From Cristatella mucedo (Eukaryota; Bryozoa; Phylactolaemata; Cristatellidae), in contig WPIO01000016.1 of NCBI GenBank assembly GCA_009760855.2, positions 5,742,501-5,770,000 on the forward strand: 27,500 bases of DNA. The letters are read 5' to 3'. The notes below the pieces were generated by a model, which ran no database searches, was not told the DNA's origin, and worked only from the letters and a program-made list of their open reading frames with translations. The translations under genes were made by a program, and so were the position numbers. Of the stretch, positions 7,931 through 18,297 are shown in pieces; position 1 is the stretch's first letter, and each line of letters opens with the position of its first letter.

Positions 7931-8643
7931 TAATAATAATAATAATTCACTTGATAAAGCGCCCTCAGAGAACTTAATCTCTCTCTAGGCGCTTTACATT
8001 GGCTGTAAAGTGAAATGCAATTGAATGGTAAGTAAAATCATGCTTGAAAAAAACAAACGAAATGAATAATATGGTTAGGGGTGACATGCACAGGGTCAGC
8101 ATGCAAATGTGGTTAGTGGCAGCATGCACAGTGTCAGCACGCATAAGCACATCAAGGACGAATCACAGGGACCCACTAAATGCTGTCCTAAATAGGTGTG
8201 TTTTTAGGTTCCTTTTAAATGTGGTCAGGTCGGGGGATGTTCTGACGCAGGTCGGGAGGGAGTTCCAGGCTTTGGGAGCATACGAACTAAATGCACGGTC
8301 TCCAAAGGATTTAAGGTTTGTATGAGGTATTTCTAGACTGTTGGATTCCGAAAAGCGGGTGGTACGATGCTTAGCCTGATGGGGTAGTATATCTGACAGA
8401 TAGGCTGGAGCCATAGAATGAAGGGACCTAAAAGTGAGGGACGAAGCCTTGAAGTCAATCCGTTGCTTGACTGGTAGCCAGTGCAGGTCGGTGAGAAGTG
8501 GAGTAATGTGGCAAGTGCGACGCTCACGATAGACAAGCCTAGCTGCCGAGTTTTGCACCAGCTGCAATCGCCTGATCGCACATGCTGGTAGGCCAGTGAG
8601 CAGTGAGTTGCAGAAGTCGAGACGAGATGTCACGAATGCATGA
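7931..8643 (-). mobile_element. LINE-A copy A3, 3' end with open reverse transcriptase C-terminus
   Basis: Minus-strand L2/CR1-type LINE, 5' truncated. The coding end is open from about 8633 to a stop at 8163-8165 (156 codons). It carries the clade's post-polymerase signature: [63 protein letters not shown] and [14 protein letters not shown]. These are the thumb and C-terminal part of the ORF2 polyprotein; endonuclease and polymerase core are absent. A 3' untranslated region with two 38-base units (about 8062-8140), the hairpin and an (ATT)n tail at 7931-7946 follow. It is inserted in SINE-1 copy S4 with an AACTTAA duplication. Confidence 0.93.
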
Positions 8644-8758
8644 AACTTAATCTCTATTCAGGCGCTCCACATATGCCTCGGGGGGCTCGAGCCCACAACC
8701 TCAGCCAGACCTTAGTCGGGGCGAGGACCTTAACCACTGGACCAAACCATCGCGGCAG
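8644..8758 (-). mobile_element. SINE-1 copy S4, body and tRNA-like head
   Basis: This continues the SINE-1 from 7900-7930 after the LINE-A insertion. It holds CTTAATCTCTATTCAGGCGC, GGGGGGCTCGAGCCCACAACC (complement of the B box) and ACCTTAACCACTGG (complement of the A box). Joining both pieces without one AACTTAA gives a complete element. Confidence 0.9.
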
Positions 8759-9312
8759 CTTTGATGAGCAGTGTTAGTCCTGATCACCAAGGAGGTACGG
8801 TCCACTTGGGCACGCGATATTATCTTCTCGCTATATTATTTGTGCATGAAAATCAGTTAACAAAGCCACACCCATTGCAAGCCGTTTCAGTATTAAAAGA
8901 AAAGGAGAATTATTCGGTTGGCGGTTCGTTAAAATTTCCGGCTCTAAAAGCGGAGAGCCTCGAGGAGCTGGCCCGCGCGAATGCAGGCGGCCATGGCGAC
9001 GGCTCCATTTTTGTCCTTCGTGACCTTCGCGTTTCTTGATGCAAGAGTGTCTGGCTACGCCTCACGATTACAGCTGAACACGTCGTCTAGTGCTCGCAAT
9101 AAAATATGTCACTCCTAGTAAACTATCTGAACTCAAGCGTGCAATATCCTACATCTTGAATGCAGCAGCACTATCCGTTCAACATTTAGCCTGCCGCAGA
9201 ACGTACAAATTCCTACATAAGGTCTGTGAAACGGGAGCTGGGTTTCTGCTGACGCGCGTTGTGTCTCGAGCGCACTGGGCCTGCGTTAGCCCGATCGTTT
9301 GGCAAGGCGATA
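8759..9312. other. Gap: no gene established
   Basis: A 42-codon frame at 8993-9118 starts in a good Kozak context (GCGGCCATGGCG), but its peptide matches nothing known. A 90-codon plus-strand frame at 9090-9362 runs into the SINE and is likely chance. Confidence 0.45.
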
Positions 9313-9458
9313 GCGTGTTTGGTCCAGCGGTTAAGGTGCTCGCCCGACCGAGGTCTGGCTGAGGTTGTGGGCTCGAGCCCCCCCGAGGTACATGTGAAGA
9401 GCCTGAATAGAGATTAAGTTCTCTTAGGGCGCTATACAAATAAATTATATTTATATAT
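9313..9458 (+). mobile_element. SINE-1 copy S5
   Basis: Clean plus-strand copy. It has an A box TGGTCCAGCGG (9320-9330), a B-box-like GGCTCGAGCCC (9370-9380), the hairpin AGAGATTAAGTTCTCT with AGGGCGCTATAC, and an AAATAAATTATATTTATATA tail. It is a good reference copy. Confidence 0.92.
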
Positions 9459-9529
9459 AGATCTCCAAGGTCGTCCTGGGATGTCGTGCGTACGTTCGAC
9501 ATGTCGTATGTTTAGGGGCGTCGGGGGAC

Positions 9530-10860
9530 CGAGCCACCGCTCCTGCAGAGTCGCTCGAGAGCGGCCAGTATGCCAGCCGATGGGCAGACGGCCAGCGGAG
9601 CCGGCAGAATTTTCGCCTGGTGCTCTCTCCCTGCTAGCGACGCTGTGATTGGGAGGCAGGAGGGGGCCGTGCCGGGCCAGGTCCCGCCGAACTCATAGAT
9701 ATACTGCCAGGCTAAACCCGCAGCGGAAGTGCATTAGCCGCCTGCAGGTGGCGTTGTGACCGTCGGCCGACCGACTGCGACGGACGGATGGATAGGCACG
9801 CTGCTCGCTCGCGAGACGCCGCGTGCGACTGTGAGTGCACCGACCGCGATGCTTAACGGCAGCCGCTCGGCCGCGTTTCCGCCTCGCTTTGCCGGCTGGC
9901 TGAGCGTATGGGGTGAGTGCACTAGCGCGGAATGCTTTCGTCAGCCGCAAGCGCGGGCAGGCTCCCCGGCAAATGCGGCTGCTGCTCGTAGCTGCCGCCC
10001 GCAGCCGGCGGCTGGCCGAATGTTGCGGCCGACGCCTGCGCGTACCGGACAGCAGATCGCCGCCGGACGCTGACGTGTCGGCGACGGAGCGCAGCAGCTG
10101 CCCGCTGCTTTGCCGCGCTCCGCCGGCCTGGCGGCCGGTCGGGCTGCCGACCGTCGACGTCTGCTAGTGAGGGGCGCCCCTGTCCCCGGTTCACGGCAGT
10201 TCGAGAGCGCATCGCTCGGGCGCTGCAAGGCCGCGCGAGGCGCCCTCTCGTGGCGACCGGAGATGCGCTCGCGCACGGCGGCAGCTCTCGAGCGGGCGGT
10301 GCCTGCCGCATCTCTCGAGCCCTGCTTCTCGAAGCGGCGACCCATTCTTTCATGTACCGAGGCAACGAAGCCGTTGTCGACGAACCTTGACCAGTTCGAG
10401 TCTCTCTCTCGGAAAAGCACGACTAATGGCGTACCGCTCGAGCGGCCGATAGTGTGGGATGCAATGCCACCGACCTTCGCACGAAGCCGCCAGACTCCGC
10501 CGTCTGGCTGCACCCGCGGTCGGAGCATCGTTTCAAGTGCCCGCCTTATTGACCGGCCGACGGAGTCGAGTCGGCAAGTAGGAAGTCTCGAAATGCCTAC
10601 TGCAGCGGCCAAATGGGAACTATAGTTTCATCGCTGGCAGCCGTCGCGGCCAGCGACTTCTTTACCCTCTGCTGCCGAGGTCCGCCGCCGCAGGGCTTCC
10701 TGCTCCCTCCGAAGCAGCCTTCGAGTGTGACCGTCGTCACTAACGATCGGAAAGCATGGGGGCGGGCGGGGCTGGTGGGGGTGTGGCGCGAGCCCGTGTC
10801 GCCGAACGTTTCGCACCGGAACTGCTCCGCCGGCCGTGCAGCTGCCAGCTGAGTGAGTGC
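9530..10860. promoter_or_regulatory. Strong CpG-rich block, possible promoter CpG island
   Basis: This is the highest CpG density in the window; I count twelve CpG in 10021-10080. A GC-box-like GGGGGCGGGCGGGGC lies at 10758-10772. Several GTGAGTGC donor-like words occur (9830, 9912 and 10854), one just after an ATG (9908-9910). Long frames exist on both strands (minus 9941-10612, plus 10110-10625). They overlap each other, are rich in Arg, Ala and Pro, and are best explained by scarcity of stop codons. No known protein was recognised. Confidence 0.4.
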
Positions 10861-11297
10861 TCGATCGTCATTTCGCGGCTAAAGCAATGGGCGTGAGGGG
10901 GAGCTCTCGGAGGGGTTCCGCTGAGAGCACCGGACGTGCAGCCGTCTCGAAGCCCTGCAGTGGTTATTTGTCTGCTTCTCGAACGCGATCGCTGCGAGCC
11001 GAGCGCTGGAAAGGCAACTCCTGTAGGACCCTACAGTGCCGAAGCTGCCCGTGGCTGGATCCGTCCGGCGAGGTCCGATGGCTGCTGTTAGCCAGCGGTC
11101 CTTCACCTACCATCCAATTGCTGCCACGCCTCACTGGTTGGCTGCAATTAATTGCAAGTTACCTGCTATTAATAGGCTGTCTCCGGTGTCGGCTCCTGAT
11201 TCGGCAGATTCGGAAAGCTACTTCATAAGGAAGCTGCTACTGCTGCCGGCTGCCGGACTAGATCGCTGAAATAAACCCAGCCATCGGCTCTCTGTGC
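10861..11297. other. Gap: no gene recognised
   Basis: GC-balanced flank of the CpG-rich block. Frames of 75-123 codons on both strands look like chance. It ends in the ATA-rich tail of LINE-C. Confidence 0.5.
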
Positions 11298-11985
11298 ATA
11301 ATAAAAGCAATAGTAATGCTAGTAATAATCGGTCGCTTGTGTAGCACCGTATCAGATATGAATCTCTTTATCCTGCTGCTTTACCGATTGCTGCAAGAGG
11401 ATCGAGTACCAACCTAGGGTTAATGACCCACACGGTATCAAACTTAGGCAAGCGAGCATACAAGAGCAAACGATTATCTTGCGTATGCCGGCATGCTAAA
11501 GCCAAAGAAGACGAAGCCGAGGGCCACCAGTTTGTAGGACCTCCTGCTTGCAGCAGCACTGAAGCTGAAGCAGCTCGGATAAGCACGAACAGCACGAACA
11601 CCGGAGCAAAAAAGACAAGTTGACCGAGGCACCGGGAAAGCTGAGCAGAACAGATGGGTCTTTAGCTGAGACTTAAATGATGCGAAGTCATTGCAGGCAG
11701 TGACCGAAGCCGAAAGCATATTCTGCACTTCCGGTGCATGCGAAGTGAAGGCTCGAACGCCAAAAGATTTCAATTGAACGACAGCCGGTAAGCGAGCACG
11801 TGACTGGAGGAGCAAGGAGATGGTGCACATAGGCAGTGTGGTGAGAGCGAGCCGAGTGACCTGTGAGCCAGACGGACGATCTTGGAAGTCGATTTGCTGC
11901 TTGATACAGAGCCAGTGAAGATCAGGCAGAAGTGTTTTGATGCCGTAGCCGTATGCCGTCGACGCCGACAGACCGGACAAGTGGC
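11298..11985 (-). mobile_element. LINE-C copy C2, 3' end
   Basis: Minus-strand L2/CR1-like fragment, the longer of two LINE-C copies. The frame encodes LLPDLHWLCIKQQIDF, then (after decay) KSFGVRAFTSHAPEVQNML and FKSQLKTHLFCSAF, the same signature order as LINE-A but clearly a different family. The 3' end reads GGTGCTACACAAGCGACCG followed by a degenerate ATT tail (11298-11330). The region upstream of HWL is eroded, so the 5' limit near 11985 is approximate. Confidence 0.82.
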
Positions 11986-12217
11986 CGAGCTTTTGCATGT
12001 AGCTCGTGCTTTCTTTCCTCTCACCTTGCACTGCCCGGCGTTGCCCTGGCATGCGTTTCTCATGTGTCCCCTTCTTTGCCGCGATCCACATCGCGATCTG
12101 GCACTCGTGTTCGATCATCAGGCACTCGTCGTTCTATCGGCCACTGCTCGCCTGCGCAGCTCGCTCCGGCCGGTCCCGCATGGCTTGCGCCGGCTTTCCG
12201 GCCGTGGTTGCGCCGTC

Positions 12218-12545
12218 TCTTTCTCTCTCAAGATTCTTGGCCGTCATTTTCATGCTTTACTGATGTCGCCGACTCACTTGCTCTCTCTGTGTCTCCTCTC
12301 TCTCTCTCCCGACACCCGCTTTCCCTCTCTTGTTATCTCCACGTGCTCCCCCAGTTTCTTTCTGCTCTCTTGGTCGTCGTCTCTCTTTCTATCTCCTGTC
12401 TCTTTCTTGTTCTGTTTGCTGCAAACGAGCTGTTGCTGTCGTCTCTGTCTTTTTCGCCTCGTTCGTTTTCTCGATGCTTCAGTGCTGCTCGATGTTTTCA
12501 GTTCGTTTGCTCGATGTTGCTCGATGTTGCTCGATACTCTTTGCT
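12218..12545 (+). repeat. Pyrimidine-rich low-complexity tract
   Basis: Many CTCTCT and TTTCT runs, ending in a short cluster of TGCTCGATGT words (12487-12537) repeated almost exactly. Confidence 0.75.
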
Positions 12546-13361
12546 GCAGTTGCTGCATCGAGTACTCGAGGGCTCACAATTCAAAGTCCAGTCGTGCTTC
12601 TCGCATCGCTTCATCTTTCCTGCCCTCTTCTCGTCTGACCCGCGTGCTATCGTGCCATTGTCAGACCTCTCGGTTTTTGTCCTGCTTTAATGCTTGCCCA
12701 TCGTGGCCAAAGGTCAAGGACTTTTTTTTAGCATTTATGGCAGTTCGGTCCTAGACTATCTGGGTGGATGCGTGCCAGTAATCGTGCCAAGTCGTCGGAA
12801 CTGCTGCATCTCTTTGCATGCTAAGACTCCTAGCTGGCTCTCTAGTCAAATCACTAGCCGCCACTAGTGCCACAGCCGTGCAGGCGGCAGTGGTCACATA
12901 TCTCAAGAGCTGCTCCATGCCACTAAATCCTGCGTCCAGGCTGTTGCTGAGCTGGCCCTCACCTCTTTACCGGGGCTGAGCTGGCCCTCCAATGGAGGCT
13001 GGTGACAGCTTGCTTGCAGGTATCGTCCAGGCAGACTCATGAAAGAGTAGCACCACGAGCATGGCTGGACCGCAAGTGGGGGAGTCAAAGAGTAGTCCAG
13101 ACTTTACCGGCAGTTTTAAGCAGCACGGATCAGAGCCCTGCTTGGGTTGCAGTGGTTGGCAGCATTAAGGCTTCGATGAGGGCTGACGAATGCTTTCGGT
13201 TGCCGGGCGATGGGCAATGATGATGACTGCAGTTGCAAATACACACTGGTAGTTGTGCCTTAGGGGGAGGGATCGGTTCGACTAGGAAAGCAGGGAGTAT
13301 CCCGCTGCCATCGTCTGTTGGTTGGCTCCACCTAAGTAGGTGCCTTAGTAAGCTGCTCCAT

Positions 13362-13390
13362 GGGGGGGGTGGGGTGGGGTACGTGAGGGG
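13362..13390 (+). other. G-quadruplex-like motif
   Basis: Four G runs (eight, four, four and five G) are separated by loops of one, one and seven bases. This fits the usual intramolecular G-quadruplex pattern on the plus strand. Confidence 0.7.
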
Positions 13391-13902
13391 GTGGCTTGCA
13401 TCCTCACATGCAGCACAGCATTGCTGCTTAGGAGTGGCAAGTGTTTTTGCAACCGTCGCCACATAGACAGTGCCACCGAGCAGCGTGGCCGCCCACCAGG
13501 CCAGTGCCGATATGCCATGCTCGAGGGGCGCCGTCATTGCTACGGCTGCTGCTGCTGCTGTGCCCAAGCCCTGGCAGCTTGGTACAAGAGCGATACCGGC
13601 AGTGACGAGCTGAAGTTGCTAAAGTCACTTTAGAAAGGCTGCTGCCTTCTGCATCGAGTCGAAACATTCAAAAATGCCTAGCCATGCAAACCACCCTGCC
13701 GCTACAGGGTGGGGGCTGCTCTGCAATTGCGTAGGCTGATCTGTGCAGGCTGCTGCTCTTGCACTGCCCCACGATTGAGATAGAAGCCTCTGCTCGGCAC
13801 CCTCTGCCGGCAAATCGAAGAGCAGCCGGTGAGTAGGTGTACGGGAGCCCTCCCTACTTTTGCTGCAGTCAGGCCCGCAGGCAGCTGCAGCAGTGTGTCG
13901 GT

Positions 13903-14122
13903 GATGCTACTTCCGTGCTACTTCCGTGCTACTCGCTACCTCGACTGCTCTCCTGACTCACAGCTACGCTTCTCACTTTTCTCTTTGTTGCCTGAGACGA
14001 AGTCTGTTGGCTACCGAATGTGTACCGAAAGCCGCTTGGGCTTTCAGTGTGCTATAAAAACTCTCCTGGGTAACACCCACATAGTCTTTATGGCTTTGTG
14101 GAGTTACAGACGGAGATATACT
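13903..14122 (+). mobile_element. LINE-B copy B3, 3' end
   Basis: Plus-strand copy, more diverged than B1, B2 and B4. It shares GAAGTCTGTTGGCTACCGA, TGTACCGAAAGCCGCTTGG and GGAGTTACAGACGGAGATA with them. An 11-base duplication, GCTACTTCCGT twice, lies at its 5' edge (13906-13927). A deletion in the CTATA(C)AAAA stretch shifts the frame that is open in the other copies. Confidence 0.82.
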
Positions 14123-14644
14123 ATCAAGAAGCATTACATCCTCATACAGGAGCCAGCTGGATTGCCGTCTTGCTGGATGCTCTAAATGCCCAGCATAGGT
14201 ATCATCTTGAAAAAATGTCAACTGCCACTTTGAATTCAAGCCCATTTCAACTTACTTGCATTCTGAAGCTTACAATACCATGCGTTACAGATATTCCTGA
14301 CTTAAGAGCAATTCATTTCAGTGTTCACTTACTTGCATTCCAGTCTAACGCAAGGAGCATGCTTTTGGGAACGGGCCTGTGCGAGAGCATTAGTTATAAC
14401 TGCATAATACCATAACCGTAACGGTGCTATTGCGAGTCTCATTAAAAGGAACGATGCTTTCACGATAATCGAGAGATGCCTAGTTCGATTGCTGGCTTGG
14501 CTGGCAAGTTTGAGTGACTCGAGTCATCCAGCAGAGGATCTTTGGGTTCTGCATTTTCCATCGGTATTCCCATATAGTATCTTAGGGTACTGTTAGTACC
14601 GATTTTAGATGACCATAACTGCTAGTTCCCTGCTGTTTCATTCT
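14123..14644. other. Gap: no gene recognised
   Basis: AT-leaning sequence without repeats or convincing frames. Confidence 0.5.
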
Positions 14645-14818
14645 GCTATGGCACACTAGATAAGGCGGTTGCTTTCATGACCTCGGTCCCGAGGTCGTGG
14701 GTTCGATTCCTGTGGTGGGCGATCCTTTATCGCCACTGCAAGTGGTGGTGATAGCCGTAAAGGCTCTTTTGTCGCTATACAGAAAGAGGCTGTTTAAGCA
14801 GCTATGATTTATTTATTT
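14645..14818 (+). mobile_element. SINE-2, single tRNA-derived SINE
   Basis: A tRNA-like head carries a perfect B box GGTTCGATTCC (14700-14710) and an A-box-like TGGCACACTAG (14649-14659), 41 bases apart, as in tRNA genes. The acceptor ends do not pair convincingly, so it is not a functional tRNA. A body with CGCCACT/AGTGGTGG self-complementarity and an ending CGCTATACAGAAAG follows, with an ATTTATTTATTT tail. The head sequence differs from SINE-1. Only one copy is in the window. Confidence 0.65.
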
Positions 14819-16844
14819 GGCGTTTGAGCAGTAACCGCCAATACCTGGACACTAATAGCCGCTCAGACATCATTTGCTGTCCAACTTCCCTTGCCTTTGG
14901 CCAAAACCTTGTCCGAAGCCTGCTGCACTGAGGCAAAAAGCCCTTCAGTGCATTCACTGCAATGCTACTGTTGCAGCACTCACCATTTGTGCAGACAAAT
15001 TTATGGCATTGCACATTGTGAGCCAGCTTCTGGCAGCAATAGTGCTAATCCACTGCCACATTCGACTATGTTTGTCAACCCACAGGCACGCTAGTTCCCA
15101 CGGGAGGAAAAAACATACCATGCTTGCTTCATGCTTTACCTTGCGGTCCTGTCACGTACTGCAACCTGTGAGTACTAAGCAGAGCCTGCATCTGATATTA
15201 AGCAAATGATGCTCTGTCCCTATGCTTGCTTCCCCAGCTATTCAAGGTGAGATACTCGAACGTGTCGTTCGTGGCAGTAGGTCAGGTCATCTGGAGCAGG
15301 TCTTCGGTGTGGTGGGCGGGGGGGGGGGGGGGGGGGAGTGGAGGGGGAATGTGGTGCAGCCAACCGATCTGACATCTGTTATATCATATCATGGGTGCCT
15401 TGTCAGTGTGTAATGATGCCGCTTGACACTATACCGCTTGACGCAATACCGGCTAGATGCTTACCGATATTCTGGTTGGCAGGCGCACAGCATCCCTTCA
15501 TTGTAGTGTCTCGATCGTCAGAGTGGGTACTCTAGTGCAGCCTCTTCTTTTGTCACAATTCTCACGACCTTGCTTTTTTGGCATGCATGTCCATCTAGTC
15601 GAATCAGTGATTATCGATCATACGTTGAGAAAGCCAGCTCGCAGCCCAAAGTGTGGCAATGGACTTGGTCATAAAAACCAATGGTTCTAGCCTTTTATGG
15701 GGCTCTTTTTTTGTTGTATGCAAGATGGTGTTTGGATCTCTCAGGGGGAGTCTCTCAGGGGCTGCCTGTTTTTAGCAGCTGTGCTGGATTTGACCGTCGG
15801 CCGTTGGTCCCGTTGCTGGCTACCGGTAGCTACCAGTTGGTGCTTATTTGCATTGGGAACAATCACTGGCTGCCTCTGGCTCTTCTGCTGGCGCTTGCCT
15901 TCTGTCTCGGCCAGGCCATTGTTTTTGCTGGCCATGTATGGATTTGAGGGCATGCATCGTGTGCATAGACAGGGATATTTGTTTTGATTTCGTATCTGTA
16001 AATGATCCTGACAAAAGCTCCCAACAAAAGCTGCCTGGTGGAATAACCATTGGTACTTGGGCTGCTTATTGTGTCAATGGAGCTCTGTGCTGCCTGGACA
16101 CTGCGGCCGGCCCTCAATCAGTGCGTGGCTGCTTCTGATGGTTTCGTCCGTTGTGTATTTGTGCAAGCTCAGAGGGCCAACACTTGCGTGACTTGATGGT
16201 GAATGCCGATAGCCCTGCTTTTTGTAAGGAAATTGGGCAGTGGGTCAGCGGCCGTACTTGCGCGAGGTGATTGACCCGTTCTCCTGATCGTAGCATCCGA
16301 GCTTAATGTTGACTGCTTACCACTTTCTATCGGCTGTTGGTTGTGTCGTGACCTAGCTACAGTTCCGGAAAGATGTACGTTTTGTGTCTCCCATAGCATC
16401 GTGGGCAATGCACATGTCGGATTAGTACCACTATTGTCATTGCTATACTACATGCACTCACAGCTACTTTTATTGGACTTGTCACCACCGATCGTGCACT
16501 GGTCTGGCTATCTGTCAGTCTGGTCCGGTATTGCTGAAGGCACGGTGAAGGACCAGTCTTGCCACACTGGCCGGTGGTTAAACATTGATTCTCTTGATGT
16601 TATTGTATTTATTAAGTAATTGCTGAATTTAAATGTACAGCCGAGCTAACATCCCGGGTTCGGTGTACCACTGATAGGACATGCAAGCAATTGATGCCTA
16701 ACAGATTTATTGGTAAACTGTTTTTTGAATGCTCAAGCGACTTGCTTTCTAATAACCCTACTAGCCAAGGGCAGTAAAGCAACATTTGCCCCAGCAAATT
16801 CTCTTGCCCCTACTTGTAACATAATCAAAGGAAGTAGACAAAGG
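14819..16844. other. Gap: no gene recognised
   Basis: Two kilobases without a supported feature except a 19-base G run at 15318-15336. Several rows have no CpG at all (for example 15661-15780 and 16021-16080). Frames of 60-111 codons overlap on both strands and match nothing known. Confidence 0.5.
15318..15336 (+). repeat. Homopolymer G run
   Basis: Nineteen consecutive G, with more G-rich sequence on both sides. The exact length may be affected by sequencing error. Confidence 0.85.
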
Positions 16845-17104
16845 ACAGCAAAGTATCAACTTATGTAACTCCCTGGTTGCTGATCTACCGGCCTGTGCAA
16901 TCAGGTGCTTACAGTTAGTGCGAAACTTTGCAGCTAAGCTTGTCTGTCGTGAGTATGACAGTTGCCATGCATCAGACCACTTGCCGACCTGCACTGGCTC
17001 CCAGTCAAGCAGCGCATCGACTTCAAAGTTTTGTCGCTCACTTTTAGGTCCCTTCATTCTTTGGCTCCAGCCTACCTATCAGACCTACTCCCCCACTAGG
17101 CTAA
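16845..17104 (+). mobile_element. LINE-A copy A4, left part
   Basis: Plus-strand LINE-A, 5' truncated. It corresponds to the reverse transcriptase C-terminal stretch from SRLDFCNSL to AYLSDLLPH, with stops and frameshifts (for example CHASDHLPT in place of CHITPLL). It breaks off at GCTAA (17100-17104), where LINE-B copy B4 is inserted, and resumes at 17868. Confidence 0.88.
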
Positions 17105-17862
17105 TGTAATGTATCTCCGTCAGTAACTCCACAAAGTCATAAAGACCATGTGGGTGTTACGCAGGAGAGTTTTGTATAGCGCACTCACAGACTAAGCGGC
17201 TTTCGGTACGCATTCGGTAGCCAACAGACTTCGTCTCACGCAACAAAGAGAAAGTGGGAAGCATAGCAGAGTCAGGAGAGCAGTTGAGGTAGTGAGTAGC
17301 ATAGACGTAGCAGTTCAGGACTGCTGAAAAAGATGTGCCATAGTCGGCAGTTGGAGAGTAGTTGTCGTTGCATAAGAATTGTGGAAGCGAGTTCCACAGT
17401 CTAGGACCTGCAGAGCTAAAGCTTCTGTCGCCAACTGTCTTTAAGCGGAGGAATGGGACAGCTAATTTATTGTCCACGCAGGACCTGAGGGCGCGAACAG
17501 GCTGAAACTGATGCAGCAGTTCAGCTAGGTACGAAGGAGCCAAGCCGTGGCGGGCCTTGTGGGTCAGCATAAGAACTTTGCTCTGTATCCTTTGCTCAAC
17601 CGGCAACCATCCTAGCTCTTCCAGCAGAGGTGACACGTGCTCAAACCGCTGGGACTTGAAGACCAGCCTTGCAGCCATATTCATAGTCTGCTGTAGTGGC
17701 ACAATAGCTTTCCTTGGCAGCCCAGCCAAAAGGGAATAATCAAGCCCAGACAGAACTAAAGAGCTAGTTAAATTTTTTACAAGCCACTGTGGGAGACAGC
17801 TTCAAATCTTGGATAGGGATCGGATGTGATGGCTAGCTGTAGAGGCAGTCTTCTGAATGTAT
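17105..17862 (-). mobile_element. LINE-B copy B4, longest copy
   Basis: Minus-strand LINE-B of 758 bases, flanked by GCTAA duplications (17100-17104 and 17863-17867). The frame from 17729 to 17157 encodes AGLPRKAIVPLQQTMNMAAR, HVSPLLEELGWLPVEQRIQ, HGLAPSYLAELL and VGDRSFSSAGPRLWNSLP. This is the L2/CR1 reverse transcriptase C-terminus, distinct from LINE-A. Upstream, 17862-17730 still encodes related sequence (SGLDYSLLAGLP). The frame continues nearly to the 3' end and stops at SPA. The 5' part of the element (endonuclease, polymerase core) is missing. Confidence 0.93.
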
Positions 17863-17867
17863 GCTAA

Positions 17868-18297
17868 GCATCGTACCACCTGCTTTTCGGAATTTAATCG
17901 GTTAGCTATACCTCGTAAGAACCTCAAATCCTTTGGAGACCGTGTCTTTAGTTCGTATGCTCCCAAGCCTGCAACTCACTCTGGAGTAGGTCATGACATC
18001 CGCTGACTTGAGGACAAAAAGGAATTTAAAGCACTTTTTTTTAGCACAGCACTTATTGGGTCCTTGTGATTCGTCCTTTGCGTGCTTATGCGTGCTGACA
18101 CTGCATGCTGCCACTAAGCATATTTTACATGTTGACACTTTCCATTTCCATTTTACTACTAATCATATAAAGCATGCTGGCATTGTACATGCTAACACTA
18201 TCCATTCGATCAAGCTTTCTTTACAGCAAATGTAAAGTGTCTAGAAAGAGATTAAGTTCTCTGAGGATGCTATGCTAATATATTATTACTATTAAAT
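17868..18297 (+). mobile_element. LINE-A copy A4, right part
   Basis: Continuation of the LINE-A from 16845-17104 after the LINE-B insertion. It starts GCATCGTACCACC and includes coding remnants for LKSFGDRVFSSYAPKP. A 3' untranslated region with about three 38-base units (near 18075-18200), the hairpin AGAGATTAAGTTCTCT and an ATT-rich tail follow. Confidence 0.9.

Larger units (their letters stand above)
11986..13902. other. Gap: pyrimidine-rich tract and unannotated DNA
   Basis: No gene was supported. 12200-12560 is pyrimidine-rich. A G-quadruplex-like tract lies at 13362-13390 and five CTG triplets near 13546-13560. The longest frame in the window (plus 11882-12754, 290 codons) starts inside the antisense of LINE-C and runs through low-complexity Ser/Leu/Phe/Cys sequence, so it is not accepted as a gene. 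Confidence 0.5.

Noticed and set aside
8993-9118. 42-codon frame with strong Kozak context
   Set aside because: Short, no known similarity, no supporting promoter or splice signals beyond the start context.
9941-10612. 223-codon minus-strand frame, with a 171-codon plus-strand frame overlapping it
   Set aside because: GC-rich CpG block with few stops. The two frames overlap on opposite strands, composition is Arg/Ala/Pro-rich, and neither shows a known motif.
11882-12754. Longest open frame in the window (290 codons, plus strand)
   Set aside because: It begins in the antisense of LINE-C and runs through a pyrimidine-rich tract. Overlapping frames are open too, the translation is Ser/Leu/Phe/Cys-rich low complexity, and there is no recognisable domain.
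16761-17057. 98-codon minus-strand frame overlapping LINE-A copy A4
   Set aside because: It is the antisense of LINE-A coding sequence; the similarity lies on the plus strand.
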